From Brucellaceae bacterium (lineage in GTDB: Bacteria; Pseudomonadota; Alphaproteobacteria; Rhizobiales; Rhizobiaceae): 64,000 nucleotides of DNA. The stretch spans positions 1-64,000 of the forward strand of contig JACKJW010000013.1 of NCBI GenBank assembly GCA_020637755.1, written 5' to 3'. The translations under genes were made by a program, and so were the position numbers. The notes under the pieces were generated by a model. It did no database searches. It saw only the letters and a program-made list of their open reading frames with translations, and had not been told where the DNA came from. Shown piece by piece: positions 45,661 through 55,028 of the stretch (its first letter is position 1; every line of letters begins with the position of its first letter).

Positions 45661-46745
45661 TCGGCTGGACGCTCGGCAAATACTTCTTCAAGCGCTATCT
45701 GGTGATCACCGTCTGGTTCTTCATCGGCATTTTCACGCTGGCTTTCCTGATCGACTTCACGGAATTTTCCAGCCGGACATCCGACCTGCCGAAATATTCC
45801 ATGCAAGGCGCGCTCTTCGTTTCGGCCCTGCACATTCCGATGGTCATGCAGCAGGTGGTCCCCTTCATTGCGCTCTTTTCGGGCATGGCCACGCTGATCT
45901 CGCTCAACCGGCGCTATGAACTGGTGGTGGCGCGTGCCTCCGGTGTTTCAGCCTGGCAGTTCCTGACCCCGGCTTGCGCCGGCGCGCTGATTTTCGGCGT
46001 GATCACCGTGCTGGCGCTCAATCCGCTGGCTGCGGCCGGATTCGAGCGGGCCAAGGAGATCGAGGCCGAATGGCGATCAAAGCAATCCAACACCACGATT
46101 GCCGGCAACGTGCCGTGGCTGCGCCAGCGGCTTGGCAAGGTGGAAACGGTGATCGGCGCCAAGGCTGTGCTGAAGGACGGAACGGAACTGCGTGATGCGG
46201 TGTTCATCCATATCGGCGAGGACAATGCCATCACCCACCGCGAGGACGCCAAATCCGCCACGCTGATGGACGGTTTCTGGCTGCTGAAGGACGTGCAGGT
46301 GACTCGGCTCGGCCAAAAGCCCGAAACGCTTGGCGAAGCCCGAGTGCAGACGAATCTGCGCCGTGAAATCGTGCAGGAACGGCTGGCCGAACCCGATGCG
46401 GTGCCGATTTACAACCTTCCTGAAAAAATCGACGTGACGCGGACCTTCGGATACCCCGCCTACCCGTTGCGCATGCAGTTTCAATCGCTTATTGCAATGC
46501 CTGCCCTGCTGGTCGCCATGACCCTGATCGCGGCCACCGTGTCGCTCAAATTCGTGCGGTTTGGCCAGTCCGGGTTCATGATTGTGGGTGGCATCGCGGC
46601 AGGCTTTCTGCTCTATGTCGTGTCAATTTTGGTGAAAGCTTTTGGGAGTAGTGGATTCGTCGCGCCGGTCATCGCAGCCTGGTCACCAGTGCTGATCGCG
46701 GGCTTCATCGGGGTGAGTTTTCTGCTTCAAAAGGAGGACGGTTAG
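45657..46745 (+). CDS. lptG: LPS export permease LptG
   Basis: Partner of LptF in lipopolysaccharide extraction (362 residues), same fold: N-terminal helices (MIGWTLGKYFFKRYLVITVWFF), periplasmic domain, C-terminal helices ending VLIAGFIGVSFLLQKEDG. Translationally coupled to lptF. The end of the gene carries the AAAGGAGG Shine-Dalgarno of lptD. Confidence 0.97.
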   Translation: MIGWTLGKYFFKRYLVITVWFFIGIFTLAFLIDFTEFSSRTSDLPKYSMQGALFVSALHIPMVMQQVVPFIALFSGMATLISLNRRYELVVARASGVSAWQFLTPACAGALIFGVITVLALNPLAAAGFERAKEIEAEWRSKQSNTTIAGNVPWLRQRLGKVETVIGAKAVLKDGTELRDAVFIHIGEDNAITHREDAKSATLMDGFWLLKDVQVTRLGQKPETLGEARVQTNLRREIVQERLAEPDAVPIYNLPEKIDVTRTFGYPAYPLRMQFQSLIAMPALLVAMTLIAATVSLKFVRFGQSGFMIVGGIAAGFLLYVVSILVKAFGSSGFVAPVIAAWSPVLIAGFIGVSFLLQKEDG

Positions 46746-49199
46746 TTGGGGACGCGGACGGGTAGCAGGCGGCTGACCGTAACGGCCGCTCGCCTGGCGG
46801 GTGCGACTGCGCTCGGCCTGCTGGCTACGCTTGCCCTGATTCCAGCCTCTCCCCTGCAGGCGCAGGACCTTTCCAAGCTGTCTGGCAAGACCGATCCCAA
46901 TGCCCAGATGCTGCTGGAAGCGGATACACTGGTCTATGACAACGACAACCAGGTCGTCCGCGCGCTCGGTTCCGTCCAGATCGACTATGACGGCAGCAAG
47001 CTCGTCGCCCGCGAGGTCATCTACAACCAGAAGACCCGCCGCGTGCGCGCTGTCGGCAATGTGGAACTCGTCGAGAAGGACGGAAACCGCATCTATGCCG
47101 ACGAGATGGATGTCACCGACGATTTCGGTAACGGCTTCGTCAATGCGCTGCGCATCGAGACGACCGACAACACGCGGTTCGCCGCTGAAAGCGCGGAGCG
47201 GTCCGACGGCAATGTGACGACGTTCAACAATGGCGTCTACACGGCCTGCGAGCCGTGCGAGGAAAAGCCGGACAAGGCGCCGATCTGGCGCGTCAAGGCC
47301 AAGCGCATCATCTGGAACGGCCAGGAGAAGACCGTCCGTTTCAAGGATGCCAGCTTCGAGCTGTTCGGCATGCCGATCGCCTACATGCCGAGCTTCTCGA
47401 TCGCCGACCCGACGGTGAAGCGCAAGACCGGCTTCCTGTTCCCGTCTTTCTCCCTGCGCACGGAGCTCGGCTTCGGCACAAGGCTGCCCTTCTACATCGC
47501 GCTGGCCGACACCTACGACCTGCTGCTCAGCCCCACCTATTATACCAAGCAGGGTTTTCTTGGCGAAGCGGAGTTCCGCCAGCGGTTCGACAATGGCCGC
47601 TACATGCTGAAGATGGCGGGCATCCAGCAGAATGAGCCGGGTGCCTTCGACATCAACACCGTCGATCGCAGCGTCAAGACCCGTTACATGGTGGGCACGA
47701 CCGGCAAGTTCGACATCAATCCGCGCTGGGCCCTCGGCTGGGACATTCTCGCGCAGAGCGACAAGAATTTCTCGCATGCCTATTCGATCGGCAATTTCGC
47801 CAACGCGGTGCACCGGTCGGAAATCTGGCTGAAGGGCCTGAACGACCGCAACCATTTCGACCTGCGCTTCATGAAATTCCAGGTGCAGGAAGCCGCGCTC
47901 GATTCCAATGCCGGCTCGCGCAACAGCCGCCAGCCATGGGTGCTGCCGAATTTCGACTATACGCGCGTCGAGGACGATGTGGCGGGTGGACAGTTGACGC
48001 TGCGCGCCAACAGCCAGGTGCTCAGCCGCCAGATCACGCAGACCGCCAATGCGCTGACCGAGAAGCAGATTCTCAACGGCGCCGGCAATCCGGTTCTGGG
48101 CACAGGCATCTACGCCATCAACCGCATTCCGGGCCTCGCCGGCACCAACGGCCGCGCCTCGGTCGAGGCGGAATGGAAGCGCAACACCATCACGGACGGC
48201 GGTTTCGTCATCACCTCCATGCTGGCGGCGCGCGGCGACGGCATCTTCGCCAACCTGAACACGCCCTCCCAGCGCGCTGTCGGCTATCTGGCCACAAACG
48301 AGGGCTGGCGCGTCAGCAAGAATGACGCCTGGTTCCGCGGCATGGCCACCGCCGGGCTGGAGGTGCGCTACCCGATCCTGTTCAACACGGGCAGCGCCTC
48401 GCACATCCTGGAGCCGGTGGGCCAGCTCTTCATCCGCCCGGATGCGCCCTATCAGGGTGTGATCGGCATTCCCAACGAGGATGCGCAGAGCCTGGTGTTC
48501 GACGCGACGAACCTGTTCGAGCGCGACAAGTTTTCCGGCTGGGACCGCATCGAGGGTGGGACACGCGCCAATCTCGGCCTGCGCTATTCCGGCGCCTTTG
48601 CCAATGGCTGGACGGCCCAGGGCATTTTCGGACAATCCTTCCATCTGGCCGGCCGCAACCCCTATGCGCAGCCTGATTTCCTGCAGGTCGGAGCAGCGTC
48701 CGGCCTTGAGACAAGCCGGTCTGACTATGTGGGCATGATGGCGGTTTCCACGCCTTGGGGCCTGACGACCAGTGTCAGTGCGCGCTTCGATGAGAAGGAC
48801 TTCCGCCTGCGCCGCCTCCAGACGGACCTGATCTACGCGTCGAAGCTCGGCACGGCCTCATTGCGCTACACCGATATCCAGGCGCAGCCGAAATACGGCT
48901 TCACCCGCGACCGCAAGGAAGTTGCCGGTGCGCTCAAGGTCAATCTGACGGAAGACTGGAGCGTCTTCGGCGGTGCGGCCTATGATCTGGTGAGCAAGAC
49001 GCTGGTGCGCGACAGCATCGGCTTTGCCTATGACGACGAGTGCTTCACCTTCCAGTTCAGCTATGGCCACAAGCGCCAGACCTATGCGCCCAAGAAGGTG
49101 AGCCAGCAGTTCGGCCTCTTCCTCTCGTTCCGCACCATTGGCGATTTCGGCAAGAAGGACGGGCTGAAACTGGATAGCCTGACGGGCGACAATAACTGA
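46746..49199 (+). CDS. lptD: LPS assembly outer membrane protein LptD
   Basis: Large outer-membrane barrel (817 residues) that inserts LPS into the outer leaflet with LptE. A signal peptide (to about LQA-QDL) precedes an LptA/OstA-like domain (EADTLVYDNDNQVVRALGSV), then the barrel with GMPIAYMPSF. Cysteines suitable for the LptD disulfides are TACEPCEE and DDECFTF. The start is TTG directly after the lptG stop, supported by AAAGGAGG 8 bp upstream. Coupled to surA-like, pdxA and rsmA genes downstream. Confidence 0.96.
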   Translation: MGTRTGSRRLTVTAARLAGATALGLLATLALIPASPLQAQDLSKLSGKTDPNAQMLLEADTLVYDNDNQVVRALGSVQIDYDGSKLVAREVIYNQKTRRVRAVGNVELVEKDGNRIYADEMDVTDDFGNGFVNALRIETTDNTRFAAESAERSDGNVTTFNNGVYTACEPCEEKPDKAPIWRVKAKRIIWNGQEKTVRFKDASFELFGMPIAYMPSFSIADPTVKRKTGFLFPSFSLRTELGFGTRLPFYIALADTYDLLLSPTYYTKQGFLGEAEFRQRFDNGRYMLKMAGIQQNEPGAFDINTVDRSVKTRYMVGTTGKFDINPRWALGWDILAQSDKNFSHAYSIGNFANAVHRSEIWLKGLNDRNHFDLRFMKFQVQEAALDSNAGSRNSRQPWVLPNFDYTRVEDDVAGGQLTLRANSQVLSRQITQTANALTEKQILNGAGNPVLGTGIYAINRIPGLAGTNGRASVEAEWKRNTITDGGFVITSMLAARGDGIFANLNTPSQRAVGYLATNEGWRVSKNDAWFRGMATAGLEVRYPILFNTGSASHILEPVGQLFIRPDAPYQGVIGIPNEDAQSLVFDATNLFERDKFSGWDRIEGGTRANLGLRYSGAFANGWTAQGIFGQSFHLAGRNPYAQPDFLQVGAASGLETSRSDYVGMMAVSTPWGLTTSVSARFDEKDFRLRRLQTDLIYASKLGTASLRYTDIQAQPKYGFTRDRKEVAGALKVNLTEDWSVFGGAAYDLVSKTLVRDSIGFAYDDECFTFQFSYGHKRQTYAPKKVSQQFGLFLSFRTIGDFGKKDGLKLDSLTGDNN

Positions 49200-49274
49200 T
49201 TGCCCATCCGGCGGCCTTTGACGCCATGGTTTTGCCCTATAAAATGGCGCAAGAAGGGGCACATCACCAACGGG

Positions 49275-50225
49275 ATGATTTCGAGTATGTTTTCACGATT
49301 GACCGTCCGCACCGCATCGGCAGCCCTGATGGCAGGCCTGCTCCTTGCCGGATCACCCCTCGCACCAATCCGTCCGGCCGAAGCGTCTGAAATCCGCTAC
49401 ATCATCAACAACCTGCCGGTGACGAGCTATGACATCCAGCGCCGCGCCGCCTTCCTGCGCCTGCAGCGCCAGAGCGGCAATCTGGCCGCCAAGGCCGAGC
49501 AGGACATGATCGAGCAGACGCTTCGCGCCGTGGAGATGAAGCGTCTCAACATCAACATCCCGAAGGAAGCCGTCGACAAGAGTTTCGAGGGTTTCGCCTC
49601 ATCCAACAAGCTTTCGGCCAAGCAGCTGACCCAGATCCTCCAGCAGTCCGGCGTCACTGCCGGCCATTTCAAGGAATTCATCCGCGTGCAAATGGGCTGG
49701 AACGCGGCGCTGGGTGCCCGTTTCCGTGCCGAAGGCCGCATGAGCGAGCAGGATGTCGTGCAGCGCATGCTCCAGAACGGCGGCACCAAACCCAAGGCGC
49801 TGGAATACATGCTCCAGCAGGTCATCTTTGTCGTGCCGGCCAAGGAGCGCAAGTCGCTGATGGCCAAACGGCGCCGCGAGGCCGACGCCATGCGTCAGCG
49901 GTTCAGCGGTTGCGACAGCACCCGGCAATTCGCCAAGGGGCTGATCGATGTGACCGTGCGCGATCTCGGCCGTGTGCTGGAGCCGGAGCTGCCGCCGGAT
50001 TGGGAAAAGCTGATCAAGGCCACCGGCCAGGGTCAGGCGACCAAGATCCGCGACACCGACCGTGGTGTCGAATTCATCGGCATCTGCTCCACGCGCGAAG
50101 TGTCGGACGACCGCGTCGCCCAGATGGTGTTCACCAATGAGGGCAGCATGGACGAGAAGGCCAAGGCCTTTTCCGACAAGTATACCAAGGAGCTGCGGGA
50201 CAAGGCCCGCATCGTCAAGCGGTAA
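49275..50225 (+). CDS. SurA-like periplasmic chaperone
   Basis: Secreted protein of 316 residues: signal peptide (ASAALMAGLLLAGSPL, cleavage around PAEA-SEI), then a SurA N-terminal domain (IRYIINNLPVTSYDIQRRAAFLRLQ). A parvulin-type PPIase region would follow at about 190-290, but it is short and weakly conserved (ILQQV-type strand, DLGRVLEPELPP, GVEFIGIC), so isomerase activity is doubtful. Two cysteines may pair. A second ATG at 49287 is an alternative start. Position after lptD fits a role in folding LptD. Confidence 0.85.
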   Translation: MISSMFSRLTVRTASAALMAGLLLAGSPLAPIRPAEASEIRYIINNLPVTSYDIQRRAAFLRLQRQSGNLAAKAEQDMIEQTLRAVEMKRLNINIPKEAVDKSFEGFASSNKLSAKQLTQILQQSGVTAGHFKEFIRVQMGWNAALGARFRAEGRMSEQDVVQRMLQNGGTKPKALEYMLQQVIFVVPAKERKSLMAKRRREADAMRQRFSGCDSTRQFAKGLIDVTVRDLGRVLEPELPPDWEKLIKATGQGQATKIRDTDRGVEFIGICSTREVSDDRVAQMVFTNEGSMDEKAKAFSDKYTKELRDKARIVKR

Positions 50226-50230
50226 GCACC

Positions 50231-51241
50231 ATGGTCCTGCCTCTGGCCCTGTCGGGCGGTGACCCGTCCGGAATCGGGCTTGAGATCGCGGCCAAGGCGT
50301 GGGCGGCGCGCGAGGCTTTCGCCCTGCCCTGTTTCTACCTGCTGGCTGATCCGGCCATGGTCGAACGGCGTGCCACGGCGGCGGGTGTGACGGTGCCTGT
50401 CTCTGCCTGCGAGCCGCACGAGGCGGCATCGCTGTTTCCGCGGCATCTTCCCGTCGTGCCGCTCGCCAACCGCATGACCGACAGCCCCGGCAAGCCGCTG
50501 GCGGCCAATGCGGCAGGCATCATCGAGGCCATCGACCGCGCCGTCGCCGACACGCTCGGCGGAACCGCTTCGGGCGTTGTCACCCTGCCGATTGCCAAGA
50601 AGCCCCTCTATGACGCGGGGTTTCCGTTTCCCGGCCACACGGAATACCTGGCCCATCTTGCCGAAACGGCGACCGGAAGGCCCGTCCGCCCCGTCATGAT
50701 GCTGGCCGGGCCGAAATTGCGCACGGTTCCCGTCACCATCCACATTGCGCTGTCTGCCGTGATGGCGGCGCTAACACCGGAGCTGCTGGAAGAGACAATC
50801 CGCATCACCCATGCCGATCTCGTCGCACGCTTCGGCCTGTCACGGCCGCGCATCGCCGTCTCCGGCCTGAACCCGCATGCGGGCGAAGACGGCGCGATGG
50901 GCCGCGAAGAGATCGAGGTGATCGCCCCGGTGCTCGACCGGCTGCGCGGCGAAGGCATGGCGATCACCGGTCCGCTGCCTGCCGACACCCTGTTCCACGA
51001 CCGGGCGCGCGCGGAATATGATGTCGCCGTCTGCATGTATCACGACCAGGCGCTGATCCCCGCCAAGGCGCTCGGCTTTGACGACGCAGTGAATGTGACG
51101 CTCGGCCTGCCCTTCATCCGCACCTCGCCCGACCACGGAACGGCCTTCGCCATCGCCGGGACGGGTGCCGCGCGGCCGGACAGCCTGGTCGCGGCGTTGA
51201 AGATGGCAGCGCGGATGGCCGCAGGGAGTTCCGGGCAATGA
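50231..51241 (+). CDS. pdxA: 4-hydroxythreonine-4-phosphate dehydrogenase
   Basis: Metal-dependent dehydrogenase of vitamin B6 synthesis (336 residues), oxidising 4-phosphohydroxy-L-threonine with NAD. Family blocks: LALSGGDPSGIGLEI, FPFPGHTEYLA, GLNPHAGEDGAMGREE and MYHDQALIPAKALGF, whose histidines bind the metal. Begins 5 bp after the surA-like stop; its stop overlaps rsmA by ATGA. Confidence 0.97.
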   Translation: MVLPLALSGGDPSGIGLEIAAKAWAAREAFALPCFYLLADPAMVERRATAAGVTVPVSACEPHEAASLFPRHLPVVPLANRMTDSPGKPLAANAAGIIEAIDRAVADTLGGTASGVVTLPIAKKPLYDAGFPFPGHTEYLAHLAETATGRPVRPVMMLAGPKLRTVPVTIHIALSAVMAALTPELLEETIRITHADLVARFGLSRPRIAVSGLNPHAGEDGAMGREEIEVIAPVLDRLRGEGMAITGPLPADTLFHDRARAEYDVAVCMYHDQALIPAKALGFDDAVNVTLGLPFIRTSPDHGTAFAIAGTGAARPDSLVAALKMAARMAAGSSGQ

Positions 51242-52098
51242 GCCGCGAGGACGGGTTGAGCGCAGACGGCCTGCCGCCGCTCAGGCAGGTCATTGCCACC
51301 CACGGGCTGGCGGCCAAGAAATCGCTCGGCCAGAATTTTCTCTTTGACCTGAACCTGACCGGCAAGATCGCGCGGACCGCCGGGCGGCTGGAGGATGCGA
51401 CCGTCATCGAGGTCGGCCCCGGTCCCGGCGGATTGACGCGCGCCCTGCTGTTTGCCGGGGCGAAGAAAGTCATTGCCATCGAACGCGACGAGCGCTGCCT
51501 CGCCGCCCTGACAGAGGTGGCGGCCCATTATCCTGGACGGCTGGAGGTGATCTCCGGCGATGCGATGGATACGGACTATGCCGCGCTCGCCGCCGGGGCG
51601 GCGGGTCCGGTGCGCATCGTCGCCAACCTGCCCTACAATATCGGCACGGAGCTTCTGACCGGCTGGCTGACCAGCGAGCCATGGCCTCCCTACTTTGCCT
51701 CGATGACGCTGATGTTCCAGAAGGAAGTTGCCCAGCGGATCGTTGCCGCGCCGGGATCCAGCCACTACGGCCGCCTTGGTGTGCTGGCAGGCTGGCGCAC
51801 GGTATCGCGCATTGCCTTCGACGTACCGCCGCAGGCCTTTTCGCCACCCCCGAAAGTGACCTCTTCGGTCGTCCACATCGAGCCGCGCGCCGAACCTCTG
51901 CCCTGCCGCGCAGAACGATTGGCGCAGGTGACGCAGGCGGCCTTCGGGCAGCGGCGCAAGATGCTGCGCCAGAGCCTCAAGGGGATTGGCGGCGAGGCGC
52001 TGCTGGACAAGGTCGGCATCGAGGCGACCCGGCGGGCCGAAACGCTGGACATTTCCGAGTTCGTGGCGCTCGCCAACGCGATCGACCGGCGCAGCTGA
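51238..52098 (+). CDS. rsmA: 16S rRNA (adenine(1518)/(1519)-N6)-dimethyltransferase
   Basis: Dimethylates two adjacent adenosines near the 3' end of 16S rRNA (286 residues). LGQNFLFDLNLTGKIA, VIEVGPGPGGLTRALL (AdoMet site) and NLPYNIGTELLTGWL (catalytic NLPY) are all present. The C-terminal helical domain (FGQRRKMLRQSLKGIGG) is normal. Last gene of the lptF-rsmA cluster; converges with gmk. Confidence 0.98.
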   Translation: MSREDGLSADGLPPLRQVIATHGLAAKKSLGQNFLFDLNLTGKIARTAGRLEDATVIEVGPGPGGLTRALLFAGAKKVIAIERDERCLAALTEVAAHYPGRLEVISGDAMDTDYAALAAGAAGPVRIVANLPYNIGTELLTGWLTSEPWPPYFASMTLMFQKEVAQRIVAAPGSSHYGRLGVLAGWRTVSRIAFDVPPQAFSPPPKVTSSVVHIEPRAEPLPCRAERLAQVTQAAFGQRRKMLRQSLKGIGGEALLDKVGIEATRRAETLDISEFVALANAIDRRS

Positions 52099-52139
52099 AT
52101 TCCGGTTTGCCCGCCGGCGTTCCGGCTCACCGGCCGGTA

Positions 52140-52814
52140 TCAGCCGAGCTTTTCGTCCAGCAGGCCGGAGACAAAATCGAACAGGCCCGGGCGCCGGTCG
52201 CGGCGCAGCCGTTCGGCCTGCACGATGGCGCGCACGGCCGAAAAGGCGCGGTCCAGATCGTCATTGACGACGACATAATCATATTCGCGCCAATGCTCGA
52301 TCTCGGAACGTGCATTGGCCAGCCGCGTTTCGATCACGGCTTCGCTGTCTTCGGCGCGGCGCTTGAGGCGCTGTTTCAGCTCCGCCATGGAGGGCGGAAG
52401 GATGAAGATGGAGACGATGTCGGCATGCATCTTCTCCTTCATCTGTACCGCGCCCTGCCAGTCGATGTCGAAAAGCATGTCGCGGCCCTCCGCCATGGCG
52501 GCCTCGGCAGCCTCGCGCGGCGTGCCATAGAAATTGCCATGAACCTCCGCCCATTCCAGCAGGGCATCGGTGTCACGCAGCCGCTCGAAATCGCGTTGGC
52601 TGGCGAAATGATAGTGCACGCCGTCGATCTCGGAGCCGCGGCGCGGGCGCGTCGTCACGGACACCGAAAGCTCCAGCCCCTTGTCGTTTTCCAGCAGGTT
52701 GCGCGCGATGGTGGATTTGCCCGCTCCCGAGGGCGAGGAAATGACCAGCATGAGGCCGCGGCGGCGGATGGCGGAAGACGGCAGGGTGGCGGGGATCAGC
52801 GACGGCATGGGCAC
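52140..52814 (-). CDS. gmk: Guanylate kinase
   Basis: Phosphorylates GMP to GDP (224 residues with GTG start at 52814, or 222 from the ATG at 52808). P-loop SSPSGAGKST, then VTTRPRRGSEIDGVHYHF and FDIDWQGAVQMKEK are family motifs. The GTG has the better spacing to a GGA site, but either start is possible. The N-terminal 20 residues before RRGLMLVISSPSG are extra relative to E. coli. Downstream of the yicC-type gene by 4 bp. Confidence 0.96.
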   Translation of the reverse strand: MPMPSLIPATLPSSAIRRRGLMLVISSPSGAGKSTIARNLLENDKGLELSVSVTTRPRRGSEIDGVHYHFASQRDFERLRDTDALLEWAEVHGNFYGTPREAAEAAMAEGRDMLFDIDWQGAVQMKEKMHADIVSIFILPPSMAELKQRLKRRAEDSEAVIETRLANARSEIEHWREYDYVVVNDDLDRAFSAVRAIVQAERLRRDRRPGLFDFVSGLLDEKLG

Positions 52815-52818
52815 ACTT

Positions 52819-53706
52819 TCATTCCACGTTCTGGACCTGCTCGCGGAACTGGTCGATGACGACCTTCAGTTCCAGACCGATCGCAGTGACGGCGGCGGCG
52901 TTGGACTTCGAGCAGAGCGTATTGGCCTCGCGGTTGAATTCCTGGGCGAGGAAATCGAGCTTGCGGCCGGCCGGCGAACCGCCCGCGATCAGGGTGCGCG
53001 CGGCGGCGACATGGGTCAACAGCCGGTCCAGTTCCTCGCGGATGTCGGCCTTGGTGGCAAGGAAGGCGGCTTCGGCGTGGAGGCGCTCCTCGTCCAGTTG
53101 CGGGGCCGAAGACGCCAGCAGCGCGACTTGTTTGGCCAGCCGCCCGGCGATGGAGGCCGGGGCGCGGGACGGATCGGCCTCGGCACGCGCCGTCAGCCCG
53201 GCGATGGTCTCGACGTGCCCGGAGAGAAGACCGGCCAGCGCCCGGCCTTCGCCGGCGCGCGATGCCTGAAGCGCAGCCGAGGCCTCCTCCAGCGCGGCCA
53301 TGACAGCGGCATCGAGTTCGGCGCGCTCCTCGTCGGTCTCCCTGAACTCCGGCACTTCCATCACGCCGCGAAGCGCCAAGATACCGTCGGCGCGCGCGGG
53401 CTCGAAACCGTAATCCTCGCTGAGGCGCTGCGCCGCGCGCGCAACGGTCTGCAGCACAGCCTCGTTGATGACAGGAACGGCCTGGGCGGATGCGCGAGAG
53501 AGCGACAGGTTGGCGTAAATGTTGCCGCGGACAAAGCGGGCGCCAAGCGCGGCGCGCACCGGCTGCTCCAGCCGCTCCAGCCCGGGGGGCAGGCGCAGGC
53601 GCACCTCAAGGCCCTTGCTGTTGACCGATTTCAGCTCCCAGGAAAAGGACGCGCCGGCATGGTCGCCCGCGCCCTGCGCAAAGCCGGTCATGGATTGCAA
53701 GGTCAT
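52819..53706 (-). CDS. YicC/YloC family endoribonuclease
   Basis: Protein of 295 residues. MTLQSMTGFAQGAG is the invariant YicC start, SWELKSVNSKGLEVRLRLPP follows, and the C-terminal domain ends RKLDFLAQEFNREANTLCSK-type sequence. Family members have recently been described as endoribonucleases that affect small RNA turnover. The pairing with gmk is widespread. The open frame continues upstream, but the start is fixed by the family N-terminus. Confidence 0.94.
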   Translation of the reverse strand: MTLQSMTGFAQGAGDHAGASFSWELKSVNSKGLEVRLRLPPGLERLEQPVRAALGARFVRGNIYANLSLSRASAQAVPVINEAVLQTVARAAQRLSEDYGFEPARADGILALRGVMEVPEFRETDEERAELDAAVMAALEEASAALQASRAGEGRALAGLLSGHVETIAGLTARAEADPSRAPASIAGRLAKQVALLASSAPQLDEERLHAEAAFLATKADIREELDRLLTHVAAARTLIAGGSPAGRKLDFLAQEFNREANTLCSKSNAAAVTAIGLELKVVIDQFREQVQNVE

Positions 53707-53734
53707 CGCGGCTCCCCCCCTCTGGTGTCGCGGA

Positions 53735-54937
53735 TTATTGCGGCTTCGGCGCGCCGTCCGTTGCGGGCGCGGCATTCTTCGCGGCTTCCTCGGCGGCCTT
53801 GGCGGCGTCTTCGGCCTGCTGCTTCTCCACTTCGCGCCAGCGGCGCACATTGGCATTGTGCTCTTCCAGCGAGGCAGCGAAGACATGACCGCCCGTCCCG
53901 TCAGCCACGAAAAACAGGTCCTGCGTCTTGGACGGATTGGCCACCGCTTCCAGCGCCGCGCGGCCCGGAATGGCAATGGGTGCTGGCGGCAGGCCGTCAA
54001 TGATGTAGGTGTTGTAGGGCGTCGGCTTCTCCAGGTCCGACTTGTAGATCGGCCGGTCGGACGGCTTTCCGGCCCCGCCGAAGATGCCGTAGATGATCGT
54101 CGGATCGGACTGGAGGCGCATGCCCTTGCGCAGGCGGTTGATGAAGACAGAGGCGACACGCGGCCGCTCGTCGGCGCGGCCGGTTTCCTTTTCGACGATG
54201 GAAGCCAGCGTGACGAATTCGTTGACGTCCTTGACGGGCAGGTCCTGATCGCGGCGCGCCCAGATCGCGTTCACGAGGTCGCCCTGGGCCTTCTTCATCC
54301 GGTCAATGATTTCCTGGCGCGTGGTGCCGCGCTCGAATTTCTGGGTGTCAGCGACAAGGCTGCCTTCGTCGGGGATTTCGGTGGGCATGTCGCCGGTCAG
54401 GATCTCACTTTCGGCGATGCGCTGAAGCACTTGCGCGACCGTCCATCCTTCCGGCGCGGTCAGCGAATAGAGGATCGAGCGGCCGCTTTCCAGGATGTCC
54501 ATGATATCCTTCATGGAGGCCCCGGCCTTGATCTCGTATTCACCCGCCTTCAGCTTGCCGTCGTTGCCATAGGCGCGCACGCCAAGCGAAAAGACGCGCT
54601 CGTCGGAAATCAGGTTGCGCCGTGCCAGCAGCCCGGCAACCTGGCTGGTACCAGCCCCCTTGGGCACGGTGAAGGTGGTGGTGCGCTCCGATGGACCGGC
54701 GGAATGGAACTCCTGGCGCCCGAAATAGAGCGCGATGCCGACGGCCACGACGATGAAGACCACGGTGGACATGAGGAAATTCAGGAAGACGATGAACTGG
54801 CTGCGTGCGGCGCGCGAGCGGCGCGGCGGAGGGGTGCCCTCCTCCGGACGGAACACCTGGCTCGGCGACTTCGGGACGATCGGCGCACTGCCTTGCGCCG
54901 GCTGGCGTCCGAAACGTCTGTCAGGCGTGTCATTCAT
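53735..54937 (-). CDS. mltG: Endolytic murein transglycosylase MltG
   Basis: Inner-membrane lytic transglycosylase (400 residues) that terminates nascent glycan chains. Order: Pro/Arg-rich cytoplasmic N-terminus, one membrane helix (about 48-72), LysM-like segment (TVPKGAGTSQVAGLLARRNLI), and catalytic domain with ASIVEKET (Glu249) and RLRKGMRLQSDPTIIYG, DGLPPAPIAIPG. The usual LxPDTY-like motif reads SLVADTQ here. C-terminal 40 residues are Ala-rich and charged. Lies between fabF and the yicC-type gene. Confidence 0.95.
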   Translation of the reverse strand: MNDTPDRRFGRQPAQGSAPIVPKSPSQVFRPEEGTPPPRRSRAARSQFIVFLNFLMSTVVFIVVAVGIALYFGRQEFHSAGPSERTTTFTVPKGAGTSQVAGLLARRNLISDERVFSLGVRAYGNDGKLKAGEYEIKAGASMKDIMDILESGRSILYSLTAPEGWTVAQVLQRIAESEILTGDMPTEIPDEGSLVADTQKFERGTTRQEIIDRMKKAQGDLVNAIWARRDQDLPVKDVNEFVTLASIVEKETGRADERPRVASVFINRLRKGMRLQSDPTIIYGIFGGAGKPSDRPIYKSDLEKPTPYNTYIIDGLPPAPIAIPGRAALEAVANPSKTQDLFFVADGTGGHVFAASLEEHNANVRRWREVEKQQAEDAAKAAEEAAKNAAPATDGAPKPQ

Positions 54938-55028
54938 CGTTTTCGAGCCTATCCTGCCTGTCGACTGAACCGGGTCAGGAGACCCGAGCAATATGGCGAA
55001 ACGGCGAAACTCCGCGCCGGTTCAGCCC

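Noticed and set aside
46683..48644. 653-codon minus-strand frame opposite lptD
   Set aside because: Antisense shadow of lptD without any recognisable feature.
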